DNA of 9,292 nucleotides, from contig CABRZL010000079.1 in assembly GCA_902475435.1 (NCBI GenBank), positions 1 to 9,292 on the forward strand, written 5' to 3'. This DNA comes from an uncultured Eubacteriales bacterium. Its GTDB lineage: Bacteria; Bacillota; Clostridia; Oscillospirales; Oscillospiraceae. A model generated the notes under the pieces. The model had not been told where the DNA came from. It did not search any database and was given only the letters and a program-made list of their open reading frames with translations. This document shows, in pieces, positions 1 to 6,720 of this stretch. The position numbers and the translations under genes are program-made. Within the stretch, counting starts at the first letter, position 1. Every line of letters starts with the position of its first letter.

Positions 1-2
1 AC

Positions 3-863
3 CTTGACAATGTGATTTCTGAATTGGAGAAAAAATGGCACATCTCTGTAGGTAAAATCTTATCCGGCGGTACGCATGCCTTTGTGGCTTATGCCGATGG
101 TAAAAATGGTGAAAAGTATGTTTTGAAAATTGATATGCCTGAAAATCTCGGCGGCGAATTTTCAAGAGGTATTACGATTCTTAAGCTAGCCGACGGACAG
201 GTATATCCAAAGCTATATGCGTATGACATGAAAAGAAAAGCGTGCCTGCAAGAGCGTTTGGGAAAACCAATCAATTAATTACACTATCCTGTCAAAAATC
301 AATTAGAAATTATATGCACTGCCTTGAAGAAAACTTGGGAAATTCCTGTCGCAAATGCAGACCTTCTAACCGGCAGAGAATCCATTACATGGTTTCGGGA
401 GTTTATAGAGGAAACATGGAAACGACTAAATCATCCGTGTCCAAGCAGTGTGATCAAACAGGCATTTTCCTTTTTACAGTCAAGGGAGGACGCCTTAAAT
501 CCGTCTGAATTTGTATTGCTTCATGGTGATGCACACGGTGGGAATACACTCAAAACATTATCGGGCGACAGCTATAAGCTAATTGACCCGGATGGTATTT
601 TTTATGAAAAAGCCTATGATTTAGGTGTCCTTATGCGGGAATGGATTGCGGAATACACACAGAATCCATTGAAAAAAGGAACGCAACGGTGTGAGTATCT
701 TCACGGTTTGACTGGCGTTCCAAAACAGGCAATTTGGGAATGGGGTTACTTACAGACCGTTTCAACCGCATTTGTATTACTCAAAATTGGGCAGGAAAAC
801 ACTGGGCACAAAATGCTTCATGTTGCGGAGTGTTGGAGTACCGCCTCCCCTTGCTTTTGTTAA
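3..863 (+). pseudogene. APH(6)/hydroxyurea-type phosphotransferase, interrupted by one in-frame TAA and cut by the left edge
   Basis: Small-molecule kinase of the aminoglycoside/hydroxyurea phosphotransferase type (APH(6)/StrB-like); family members phosphorylate a drug in the cytoplasm using ATP. Seen: an N-lobe with a kinase-like lysine strand (YVLKIDMP, about 119-142), then the catalytic loop HGDAHGGN at 522-545 and the metal-binding DPDG at 585-596, followed by a helical C-lobe ending in MLHVAECW. The frame is open to the first base of the window (LDN before the GTG at 12), so the true start is probably outside. The two halves lie in the same frame, separated only by TAA at 276-278 after GKPIN; the sequence resumes directly as LHYPVKNQLEI. 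This is therefore a nonsense change, not a frameshift. About 285 codons remain, near the usual family length. A TTG at 324 could restart translation, but the product would lack the ATP-binding lobe. The substrate cannot be told from sequence. Confidence 0.8.
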
Positions 864-1079
864 TAGAGCGAGAATTTTCATAACAGATTTTGAAGCTCAC
901 AAAATACATTCGGTATACCCATAATGCTTTTCACAGGCTGTCATTTACCATATGGCAGTAGCCAACAGGTTATGCACCACGCAATGCATTCCCTGTTGCA
1001 CTCGCAGCCAGACCGTCAACGCGGAAGAATTTACAGGAATTGTCACCTTGCCTTTTGGCATTTATCCACAGTTAATATG

Positions 1080-1110
1080 AAAAACGGGCCGCTATGAAAG
1101 TGGCCCGTTA
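1080..1110 (-). terminator. Intrinsic terminator of the LysR gene, possibly bidirectional
   Basis: AACGGGCC (1083-1090) pairs perfectly with GGCCCGTT (1102-1109). Three further inner pairs, one of them G-U, leave a 5-base loop. On the minus strand the stem runs into TTTTT, and it starts 38 bases beyond the LysR stop. On the plus strand the stem is followed by ACTTTTC, so it may also stop transcription coming from the phosphotransferase side. Between that gene's stop at 863 and this hairpin I see no convincing gene; the longest plus-strand frame is about 42 codons, without a good ribosome site. Confidence 0.85.
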
Positions 1111-1147
1111 CTTTTCGTCATGAGACCTGTGGATACAGAGTTCCTTT

Positions 1148-2041
1148 TTATTGTTCCCTAGTCATAAGTTTGCGCAGCATATCAGCAAATTCTTCTATGT
1201 AGTAGTTTGTCCGGTCTTTTCGCCAGAAAGCACAGTAATTGCGCATGATTTGTTTTTCTCCTTGATATACAGGAAGCCGGCGGATTGACGTACTCTCCGG
1301 CGGAAGCGTCCCAACACTTTCAATAGGCAGAAAACCGCGGTTGCTTACCACCAGCAGACGCCCTTCCTCCAAATTGTCTGCAAACAGATAGCTCCCCCCA
1401 AGCCCCAAAGTGTTTTGATAATATTCCTGTTCCGCGCTTTGCTGCTCCCGAGAAGTAATCAAGATACACGGAATCAGTTTAAGTTCCTCAATTTGAATAC
1501 GATCCTTTTTGCTAAGAGGATTATTTACGGAAATCTCCGCATAACAACCACACTGCATCAATTCATAATTCATATAAATCTCGGAAAAAGCCCGGCGCTG
1601 ATCATTCAGGATCAAATCCACACCACCGAATCGAAGCAAATCATAGAGTTCCTCATGGGTGCCATTGACAATGTGGATGTCCACCTCTGGATAGATGCTG
1701 GAAAACTCTGCAATTGCCTGATGGAGCTCTAATCCGTTATAGCCTCGTAAATAACCAATACGCAGCTGCAATTCATGATCCCTTCCCAAACGCTTTGTCT
1801 CATGGATAAGGTTATCCACCTGCTCTAAAATCACCTTACAGTGAGAATAAAAGTACCGACCTGTAGGCGTAATGGTAAACCGCCGGTTCTCACGATGAAT
1901 CAATTCTACACCTAATTCTTTTTCCAACGACTGAATTTGCTGTGAAATCGCAGACTGGGAGATATAACACAGTTCTGCAGCTTCAGTAAAGCTGTTGCAG
2001 TCAATGACCGCAACAAAATATTTCATTTGTCTGAGCAGCAT
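1148..2041 (-). CDS. LysR-family transcriptional regulator
   Basis: A 297-residue LysR-type regulator, the normal length. The winged helix-turn-helix occupies residues 1-60 (recognition region SFTEAAELCYISQSAISQQI, 17-36), followed by the linker helix and a periplasmic-binding-protein-like effector domain from about residue 90. I chose the ATG at 2041 because AAGGAAGGTGA lies just upstream and the family N-terminus MLLRQMKYF starts there. The frame stays open to 2149, but those extra 36 codons contain the -35/-10 elements, so they are leader. Members bind DNA as tetramers and respond to small aromatic or organic acids; the ligand here is unknown. The target may be the gene set to its right (the flavin reductase locus) or may be lost, since a recombinase scar now lies between. 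A candidate self-regulatory LysR box lies at 2185-2205. The frame is intact. Confidence 0.93.
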   Translation of the reverse strand: MLLRQMKYFVAVIDCNSFTEAAELCYISQSAISQQIQSLEKELGVELIHRENRRFTITPTGRYFYSHCKVILEQVDNLIHETKRLGRDHELQLRIGYLRGYNGLELHQAIAEFSSIYPEVDIHIVNGTHEELYDLLRFGGVDLILNDQRRAFSEIYMNYELMQCGCYAEISVNNPLSKKDRIQIEELKLIPCILITSREQQSAEQEYYQNTLGLGGSYLFADNLEEGRLLVVSNRGFLPIESVGTLPPESTSIRRLPVYQGEKQIMRNYCAFWRKDRTNYYIEEFADMLRKLMTREQ

Positions 2042-2120
2042 AACTTCACCTTCCTTAGACAACGTGCTTTTTTGACAATAAATGCTTCCGCGGACGAAAG
2101 CCTTCAAAACTTTTGTCTTT

Positions 2121-2149
2121 ATTATATAAGAAGAACCATACAGTTTCAA
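2121..2149 (-). promoter_or_regulatory. Sigma-A promoter of the LysR gene
   Basis: Read on the minus strand: TTGAAA (2149-2144), a 17-base spacer, and TATAAT (2126-2121). Transcription would start near 2114, giving a leader of about 70 bases before the ATG at 2041. This supports the shorter LysR start. Confidence 0.8.
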
Positions 2150-2184
2150 TTGTCCACGCTCACGTCATAAAAACTCCTTGCCGC

Positions 2185-2205
2185 TTATTTCATAATTTGT
2201 AATAA
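2185..2205. promoter_or_regulatory. Candidate LysR box (T-N11-A)
   Basis: TTATT (2185-2189), 11 bases, then AATAA (2201-2205) form an inverted repeat with the T-N11-A spacing typical of LysR sites. It lies 36 bases upstream of the LysR -35 element and just before the ribosome site of the small ORF at 2225, so it could serve autoregulation or a divergent target. The arms are only 5 AT-rich bases, so chance is a real alternative. Confidence 0.45.
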
Positions 2206-2224
2206 CAACTTAGGAGGTGATTCT

Positions 2225-2347
2225 GTGGCAAACAATACAACAATCTTCTGCAAGACTGACTCCCAACGACTACAATCTGATATATTCCAAGTAATAGAGA
2301 ACGAATTTTATAGTTGCAAGGCCATCATAGCATTGGAGTCAGAATGA
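2225..2347 (+). CDS. Small ORF (40 aa) at the head of the recombinase remnant
   Basis: A GTG start preceded by AGGAGG at 2212-2217 with a 7-base gap, one of the best ribosome sites in the window. The product is 40 residues, mostly polar (begins MANNTTIFCKTDSQ, ends IIALESE), with two cysteines and no membrane segment or domain I can name. Its stop overlaps the next start as ATGA (2344-2347), so the pair is translationally coupled. Short coupled ORFs of this kind commonly sit next to large serine recombinase genes in Clostridia mobile elements. That link is my inference, from the recombinase relic directly downstream. No function is assigned. Confidence 0.55.
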   Translation: MANNTTIFCKTDSQRLQSDIFQVIENEFYSCKAIIALESE

Positions 2348-2481
2348 GACAAAAAGAAATCGTTGTACATTGTATTTATTCCGAAAAGGAGATCCGCCTT
2401 TCTCACTTACCGGATCAATTGTTTCGTTCGTTTTCAACGCGAGTCTTGCAGTTGGATCAATTGGTATCCTATCAGCGATAA
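2344..2481 (+). CDS. Small ORF (45 aa), coupled to the previous one, next to the recombinase remnant
   Basis: Begins ATG at 2344 inside the stop of the preceding ORF and ends at TAA 2479-2481. The product starts MRQKEIVVHCIYSEKE and continues with an alternating hydrophobic/charged stretch (LPDQLFRSFSTRVLQL). This resembles short accessory ORFs near serine recombinases, though I cannot name a family. The recombinase zinc-ribbon sequence continues in the same frame right after the TAA, so a deletion probably joined this ORF to the 3' half of the recombinase gene and removed the catalytic domain. The last residues may therefore not be native. It may still be translated, but probably has no partner. 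Confidence 0.5.
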   Translation: MRQKEIVVHCIYSEKEIRLSHLPDQLFRSFSTRVLQLDQLVSYQR

Positions 2482-3113
2482 ATCATCGCTGATTTTAAGG
2501 GGCTGATTTTCTGCCATAAGTGCGGTTATCCGCTTGCAGTCGTCAACCGCAAAAACGCAAAAGATGAGGATGTACTGTACTTTGTTTGCCGCACGTATCA
2601 GCGATTCACCAAAGCTCGCGTCTGCACTTGCCATTCTATCAAAGAAAAAATGGTTACCGATGCTGTCATTGCCAAAGTACAGGAGGTCTGAGGGGCATAC
2701 TTGAATCCAGAACGGTTACAACCTACCGCAGAGGCTGCCGTAAACGAAGCCGACAAGTCAGAGAGCTACAAGGTGAAATTCAATCCCTACACATCAAGCT
2801 TGACCGCCTGACCGCAAATCTTGATAAGATGCATATGGACCGGCTGAGCGGACTATTGGAAGAGCCTGATTTTGATCGTATTTATCAGCGGATCAAGGAA
2901 TGGCACGGCGCATTGGAAAAAGCATTAAAAACATTAGCGCAGGAAGTCCCTTTCCCTGCAAAAGGAAGGGCCCGAAATCTGGTACAGCAGTTTTGAGACG
3001 GTGTCTTCACCAGTCAGAAACCATAGATCAGCCTTATGGAACGTGTAGAAATGACCTATGACAAACAAATCATTATCAAATTTTGCTTCCGTAAATCAGA
3101 AGCAATTTCTTAG
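2482..3113 (+). pseudogene. Large serine recombinase, decayed C-terminal half
   Basis: Remnant of a large serine recombinase (integrase/excisionase of Tn- or ICE-type elements). Seen in order: a zinc ribbon starting GLIFCHKCGYPL (about 2500-2535) with later cysteines in FVCRTYQRF and VCTCHS; a segment YLNPERLQPTAEAAV; a coiled coil IQSLHIKLDRLTANLDKM with RLSGLLEEPDFDRIYQRIKE (2777-2905); and the tail LMERVEMTYDKQIIIKF (3033-3083). Damage: TGA at 2689-2691, where the family usually has a cysteine or similar residue; a frameshift near 2765-2780; TGA at 2994-2996; and TAG at 3024-3026. The frame ends at TAG 3111-3113. The N-terminal catalytic serine domain and most of the recombinase domain are missing. 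It is certainly non-functional. It marks an old mobile-element insertion between the LysR gene and the reductase locus. Confidence 0.85.
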
Positions 3114-3593
3114 AGGCTTACGTTTACATTAGGCATGGTGCGATGTATTGCAGCTCGGCTAATGCAAACAATATCCTTAAATACTTTAAAAATCAATAGG
3201 AATAACTCTGAACCTTTTGATTTTGCAACTTCCCATTTACGTTGCATGCGTGAAACAACTGTGATATGATAATGATAGCAATAGCGTCAGCCATATAAAA
3301 CGCAGAGCCAATGATATTTTTGGTGCGAGTAAAAATCTGAAACAGGAGAGATTACTTTCAATATACAGTTGAGATCACCATGGCAGGTTGCATTACAAAT
3401 TGTACGCACCGCTATGTTGACGGCGGTCCCAACACGCTCTAACGAGACCTTGGTACGACCGGCATTATGCTGGCTCTGCATGGGAGTCGGGATAATCACA
3501 GCATGGCAACCAGAAATCCAATAGCTTATAGTGGATTGTTTTGTGCTTCCAATTATTGGGCTGCAAAAGTTTTTTCTTGCTGTTTAATTTACT
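3114..3593. other. Stretch without a recognisable gene
   Basis: About 480 AT-rich bases between the recombinase relic and the first GH3 relic. No frame has both a start with a ribosome site and a recognisable product. One plus-strand frame from about 3391 reads a hydrophobic, membrane-like stretch (MLTAVPT, LCWLCMGVGIITAW) before a TAG near 3510. It might be debris of a sugar transporter, but I cannot support that. A candidate promoter lies at 3242-3270. Confidence 0.5.
3242..3270 (+). promoter_or_regulatory. Candidate sigma-A promoter
   Basis: TTGCAT (3242-3247), a 17-base spacer, then TATGAT (3265-3270). The -10 matches 5 of 6 consensus positions; the -35 is weak. It points toward the GH3 relic and the flavin reductase, about 870 bases ahead of the latter. 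No stronger plus-strand promoter was noticed before 4142. Confidence 0.35.
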
Positions 3594-4136
3594 TGTTTCC
3601 GAGTCTATCCCGGCAATAATATGGAGGAACACATTTCTGTGTTCAAGAAAGCCTTTGATACGCCGGAGCGCAAGACCGGCGGGGTCAAACCGTCATCCCT
3701 TCCTACTCCATCTCCATGGGGAACCACGGTTCCATTGGCTGTTCCGTAGCAACCTGATACAGCCACTATACGCTGACAGAGATTCTCCGGAAGGAGTTGG
3801 GTTACGACGAGCTGGTTTATGCCGACTGGGACATCGCCTATGGCAAGAAATTGGGCGTGGAGGATATGCCCTTTATTATGCGGCGCTACCCAAGCTTGAC
3901 GGCTGGCCTCGATATGTTCGGAGGCAGCAACGACATAGCCGCCAACCGGGACGCCTATCATCCGGGCGTGATGCTGCGGACAAATTATCCCATGGACCTC
4001 CCTGGTGTGCCATGAGGACAATGAGGGCCACGCCTATGACTACGGCTTCAGTCTGGACTGAAACGGCGTATTCCATGACTGACGTGCCGAGAAATACAGA
4101 TGGGAAGTATACAAACAAGGCATATCAGAGGAGTGA
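3594..4136 (+). pseudogene. GH3 glycoside hydrolase relic: end of the catalytic barrel joined to the extreme C-terminus
   Basis: Remnant of a family-3 beta-glycosidase. Frame 1 of the relic reads VYPGNNMEEHISVFKKAFD (about 3603-3659). A one-base loss near 3687-3691 (TCAAACC, probably once TCAAAACC) shifts it to VIPSYSISMGNHG and then LTEILRKELGYDELVYADWD, where the Asp of ADW matches the GH3 nucleophile (usually SDW). LTAGLDMFGGSNDI follows. After about 4000 the sequence jumps to the end of the protein, HEDNEGHAYDYGFSLD, so several hundred codons of the alpha/beta-sandwich and FnIII-like domains are deleted. Further damage: TGA at 3755-3757, 4059-4061 (where GH3 has the Trp of LNW/LDW) and 4080-4082. 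The original stop, TGA 4134-4136, survives 5 bases before the reductase start, which argues for an ancestral operon with it. The N-terminus is absent here. Confidence 0.85.
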
Positions 4137-4141
4137 TTGAA

Positions 4142-6091
4142 ATGCATCAATTTTATCCCACCCTGCTTTCTCCGATTCAGGTCGGCGGACGCATTTTGAA
4201 AAACCGGATGATCTGTCCGCCCAGTGCACCGGGGACCATCCAAGGACCTCAGAACTATCCAACAGACACCCTTATAAACTACTACGCAGACCGGGCGCGG
4301 AACGGCGCAGCTATCGTCACATGCAGCGGTGGGTATCTTGCTCCCCCGGATCCCAACGGCCACATGTGGGGTTGGGACGTGACCCAAGGGCTGACTCAAA
4401 ATCTCATGTGCGAACTGGCCGAGGCGGTGCACCTTCACGGCTCTCTGGCGAACGGCTTCCTGATTACATTCCCCCAGGCAGGCTACGATGTGTCTCGCTT
4501 CGATGTGGAGAAAAACAGGGAAATTCGGTTCATGCTGAACCCAGATTTTGTGGAAATGCCGAAGGACATGATCTATGAGAACATCGAGCGTTACATCCGG
4601 CAGGTCAAGGCCATGGCGGACTGCGGCTTCGACGGCGTGAATATCCACATGAGCTATCGGTTCACCCTGGCGGCCCGGTTCCTGTCGCCCATGACCAATC
4701 TGCGGACGGACGAGTTCGGTGGCAGCTTTGAAAACCGGCTACGCTTTGCAAAGCTGCTCTGTGGCGGCATTAAAAAAGCGTGCGGGTGGAACTTCCTGAT
4801 CGAAGTAACCATCGCCGGAAAGGACCCGCTACCGGAGGGCTGGACCATCGAGGATTCCATCGCGTTTTCCAAAGGGATGAAGGGACTTGTGGACATCATG
4901 ACCGTCCGCTCCTCCACACTGGACCCCCAGCATCCCACAGGCTATGAATTGAATCCCCGGCCTTGGGTCGGCCTGGCAGCTGAGGTCAAGACTGGTGGCG
5001 CGGAAATTGCTGTGGCAGCATCCTCCGGGCTTTTTGACCCGGATGCCAATGAACGGATTCTCGCATCAGGACAGGCTGATCTGGTGTCTATGGCCAGAGC
5101 GTTTATCAGCAACAATGACTACTACCGCTGCATTCAAGAGCACCGGCCGGAGGACTTGGTTCCCTGCGTCCGCTGCAACAAGTGTCTCAATGCAAACGCC
5201 AACCCTGGGAACCCATGGCTACATATCTGCACCGTCAATCCCACCCGCGGCATGGAGCCGTTTATGGGAACAGTAAAGCCGCTGAACGACAAGAAGAAAA
5301 ACGTCGCCGTGATCGGCGGCGGACCGGCGGGGATGATGGCTGCGCTTACTGCGGCAAAACAGGGACATTCTGTGACATTATTTGAGAAAACCGGCGCACT
5401 GGGCGGATTGCTGAAGCACACGGATCTGGTTCCCTTTAAGTGGCCCATGCGGGATTATAAAAATTACCTGATTCGTCAGGTGGAAAAGCAGGAGAATCTA
5501 ACTGTCCGGCTGAATACAACGCCGGAGCCGGAGGTGCTGGACGCGGATTGGTTTGAGGTCGTGCTGTGCTGCGTGGGTTCGTCTCCTGCCCGTCCGCCCA
5601 TCGCGGGTCTTGACCGGGACAACGTATTCTTCGGTGCAGAGGTCCTGGGCCATGAAGAAATGCTGGGACAACGTGTAGTGATTATCGGCGGCGGTGAAAT
5701 TGGCGTGGAGGCCGGGATTCAAGCCGCCCGGACAGGCCGGGACATTACGGTACTGGAAATGACCGATTTGCTGGCCAGAGAGGCAAACCGCGGCCACTAC
5801 TACAGCATGATTCGCGATGCATGGGAGGCCGAACCAGGCTTCACGGGGATCACAAACGCCACAGTTACCGCCATCACCGACATAGGTGTTTCCTATCGGG
5901 ATAAAAGCGGAGAAACCCACACGATCCCCTGTGATTCCGTGGTGGTTTCTGCTGGAATGCGGCCCAATACAGAAGAAGCCTTCCGCTACGCCAAGGCGGG
6001 GCAGTATTTCCGTATGCTCGGAGATTGCACCAAGGCTGCCAGTGTGACCCAGGCCATCCGCAGCGCATATATGACGGCTATGGCTCTGTAA
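4142..6091 (+). CDS. Fe-S/FMN/FAD NADH:flavin oxidoreductase (2,4-dienoyl-CoA reductase / BaiCD-BaiH / enoate reductase architecture)
   Basis: A 649-residue intact reductase of the old yellow enzyme superfamily, which uses NAD(P)H through FAD, a [4Fe-4S] cluster and FMN to reduce an activated C=C bond. Domains: an FMN TIM barrel at about 1-330 (PTLLSPIQVGGRILKNRM; LSPMTNLRTDEFGGSFENR 181-199); cluster cysteines C342, C345, C348 and C363 (CX2CX2C-X14-C); a first dinucleotide site GGGPAG 392-397; a second, GGGEIG, about 516-521; and the C-terminal FAD motif MLGDCTKAASVTQAIRSAY. The usual IHxAHGY active-site motif reads IHMSYRFTLAARFLSP, so this is a divergent subgroup. Start: ATG 4142 with AGAGGAG at 4127-4133; the frame runs upstream to 4100 without a better site. 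It is flanked by two GH3 relics, which hints at deglycosylation followed by aglycone reduction (flavonoid, steroid or other phenolic or enone compounds). The substrate is unknown, and bile acids are only one possibility. Cytosolic, oxygen-sensitive by family. Confidence 0.92.
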   Translation: MHQFYPTLLSPIQVGGRILKNRMICPPSAPGTIQGPQNYPTDTLINYYADRARNGAAIVTCSGGYLAPPDPNGHMWGWDVTQGLTQNLMCELAEAVHLHGSLANGFLITFPQAGYDVSRFDVEKNREIRFMLNPDFVEMPKDMIYENIERYIRQVKAMADCGFDGVNIHMSYRFTLAARFLSPMTNLRTDEFGGSFENRLRFAKLLCGGIKKACGWNFLIEVTIAGKDPLPEGWTIEDSIAFSKGMKGLVDIMTVRSSTLDPQHPTGYELNPRPWVGLAAEVKTGGAEIAVAASSGLFDPDANERILASGQADLVSMARAFISNNDYYRCIQEHRPEDLVPCVRCNKCLNANANPGNPWLHICTVNPTRGMEPFMGTVKPLNDKKKNVAVIGGGPAGMMAALTAAKQGHSVTLFEKTGALGGLLKHTDLVPFKWPMRDYKNYLIRQVEKQENLTVRLNTTPEPEVLDADWFEVVLCCVGSSPARPPIAGLDRDNVFFGAEVLGHEEMLGQRVVIIGGGEIGVEAGIQAARTGRDITVLEMTDLLAREANRGHYYSMIRDAWEAEPGFTGITNATVTAITDIGVSYRDKSGETHTIPCDSVVVSAGMRPNTEEAFRYAKAGQYFRMLGDCTKAASVTQAIRSAYMTAMAL

Positions 6092-6110
6092 TAAAATTGA
6101 GATTGCAACT

Positions 6111-6134
6111 TGGAGATGCAGTATGAAATCTCCA
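6111..6134 (+). terminator. Weak hairpin after the flavin reductase
   Basis: TGGAGAT (6111-6117) pairs with ATCTCCA (6128-6134) around a 10-base loop, 20 bases after the reductase stop. The stem is short and is followed by TAGTTTG rather than a U-tract, so termination is doubtful. Confidence 0.25.
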
Positions 6135-6173
6135 TAGTTTGTGGAACCTGGATATCTACATCAAATCGGATAA

Positions 6174-6632
6174 AATACTGGCACAAAGCTCAGCGCCCTG
6201 CTTGCGGCCATGACCGACGTGGAAAAGCTGAATCTATACATGGGTTCCTGCCTTGGCGTGCCCGAAATTCGGATGTACGATGGTCCAGCAGGCGTGACCT
6301 CGGTCCATAAAACTACTGATCTTCCGGTGCAGGAGATGCTGGCGGCATCATGGGACACTGAACTGGCTTATAAGTACGGCAAAGTGGAGGGCAGCGAAAA
6401 CTTTGCAGTTTCCGGCAACACACAGCTTGGTAGTCAATTTGATCTGGTTCGCATTCCGCAATTTGGACGGAATAAGGATATACTGGGAGCAGACCCGTTC
6501 CTAACCGCTACCACGGCTGTTCCGGAGACAAAAGGTATCCAAGACGCAGAAATTGTCGCCACATCGAAGCACTTTGGTGTGGCCTCCATCGGCACGGATA
6601 TGCAAAAAGCGATTGTCCGCAGATCCCGATGA
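6174..6632 (+). pseudogene. GH3 glycoside hydrolase relic: N-terminal catalytic barrel only
   Basis: N-terminal part of a family-3 glycosidase. Seen: LSALLAAMTDVEKLNLYMG; then GVPEIRMYDGPAGV (the substrate-site DGPAG motif); AASWDTELAYKYGKVEGSE; QFDLVRIPQFGRNKD with LGADPFLTA (the GRN-E/D-P region); and IVATSKHFGVASIGTD (the KHF motif). It then runs into TGA 6630-6632. There is no start codon with a ribosome site: upstream is TAA at 6171-6173, and the ATG at 6210 lies inside the conserved helix. A short in-frame deletion between LYMG and SCLG is likely. The nucleophile region and all later domains are absent. Motif style (no YPGNN-type sequence) suggests a different GH3 subgroup from the relic at 3594-4136, so a second hydrolase gene of the same locus is more likely than a displaced half. 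Confidence 0.82.
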
Positions 6633-6671
6633 TTCGTCACTCCGATACAAAATAAGGAACAAGTAACTTGA

Positions 6672-6714
6672 AAGCGTCTGAATATCGGTAACAGCTGCCG
6701 ATATTCAGACGCTT
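6672..6714. terminator. Perfect 17-bp hairpin between convergent units
   Basis: AAGCGTCTGAATATCGG (6672-6688) is the exact reverse complement of 6698-6714; one more wobble pair and one A-T pair reduce the loop to 5 bases. It starts 6 bases beyond the stop of the minus-strand lipoprotein gene, which it probably terminates. There is only a modest T-rich trail (minus strand TTTCAAGTT), so it may act as a bidirectional barrier or an RNA 3'-end stabiliser rather than a classic intrinsic terminator. Confidence 0.65.
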
Positions 6715-6720
6715 AGGCAC

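Noticed and set aside
2042..2149. LysR starting at 2149 with 36 extra residues
   Set aside because: The added stretch contains the promoter hexamers and lacks a ribosome site; the ATG at 2041 has a good one and matches the family N-terminus.
2586..2765. A separate gene starting at 2586 for the coiled-coil protein
   Set aside because: The first 60 codons are out of frame with the zinc-ribbon coding sequence that covers the same bases; only the part after the frameshift near 2770 is genuine recombinase.
3287..3499. A 70-codon minus-strand open frame
   Set aside because: No ribosome site, no recognisable motif and no conserved neighbour.
3541..4140. A 199-codon plus-strand open frame
   Set aside because: Its translation is arginine-rich nonsense; the GH3 motifs lie in the other two plus frames over the same bases.
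4100..4141. An earlier reductase start at 4100
   Set aside because: It would add 14 residues read across the GH3 tail; the ribosome site AGAGGAG is placed for the ATG at 4142.
4142..6091. Naming the reductase baiCD or baiH
   Set aside because: The architecture fits, but no other bile-acid genes are present, and the GH3 context and altered active-site motif point to another substrate.
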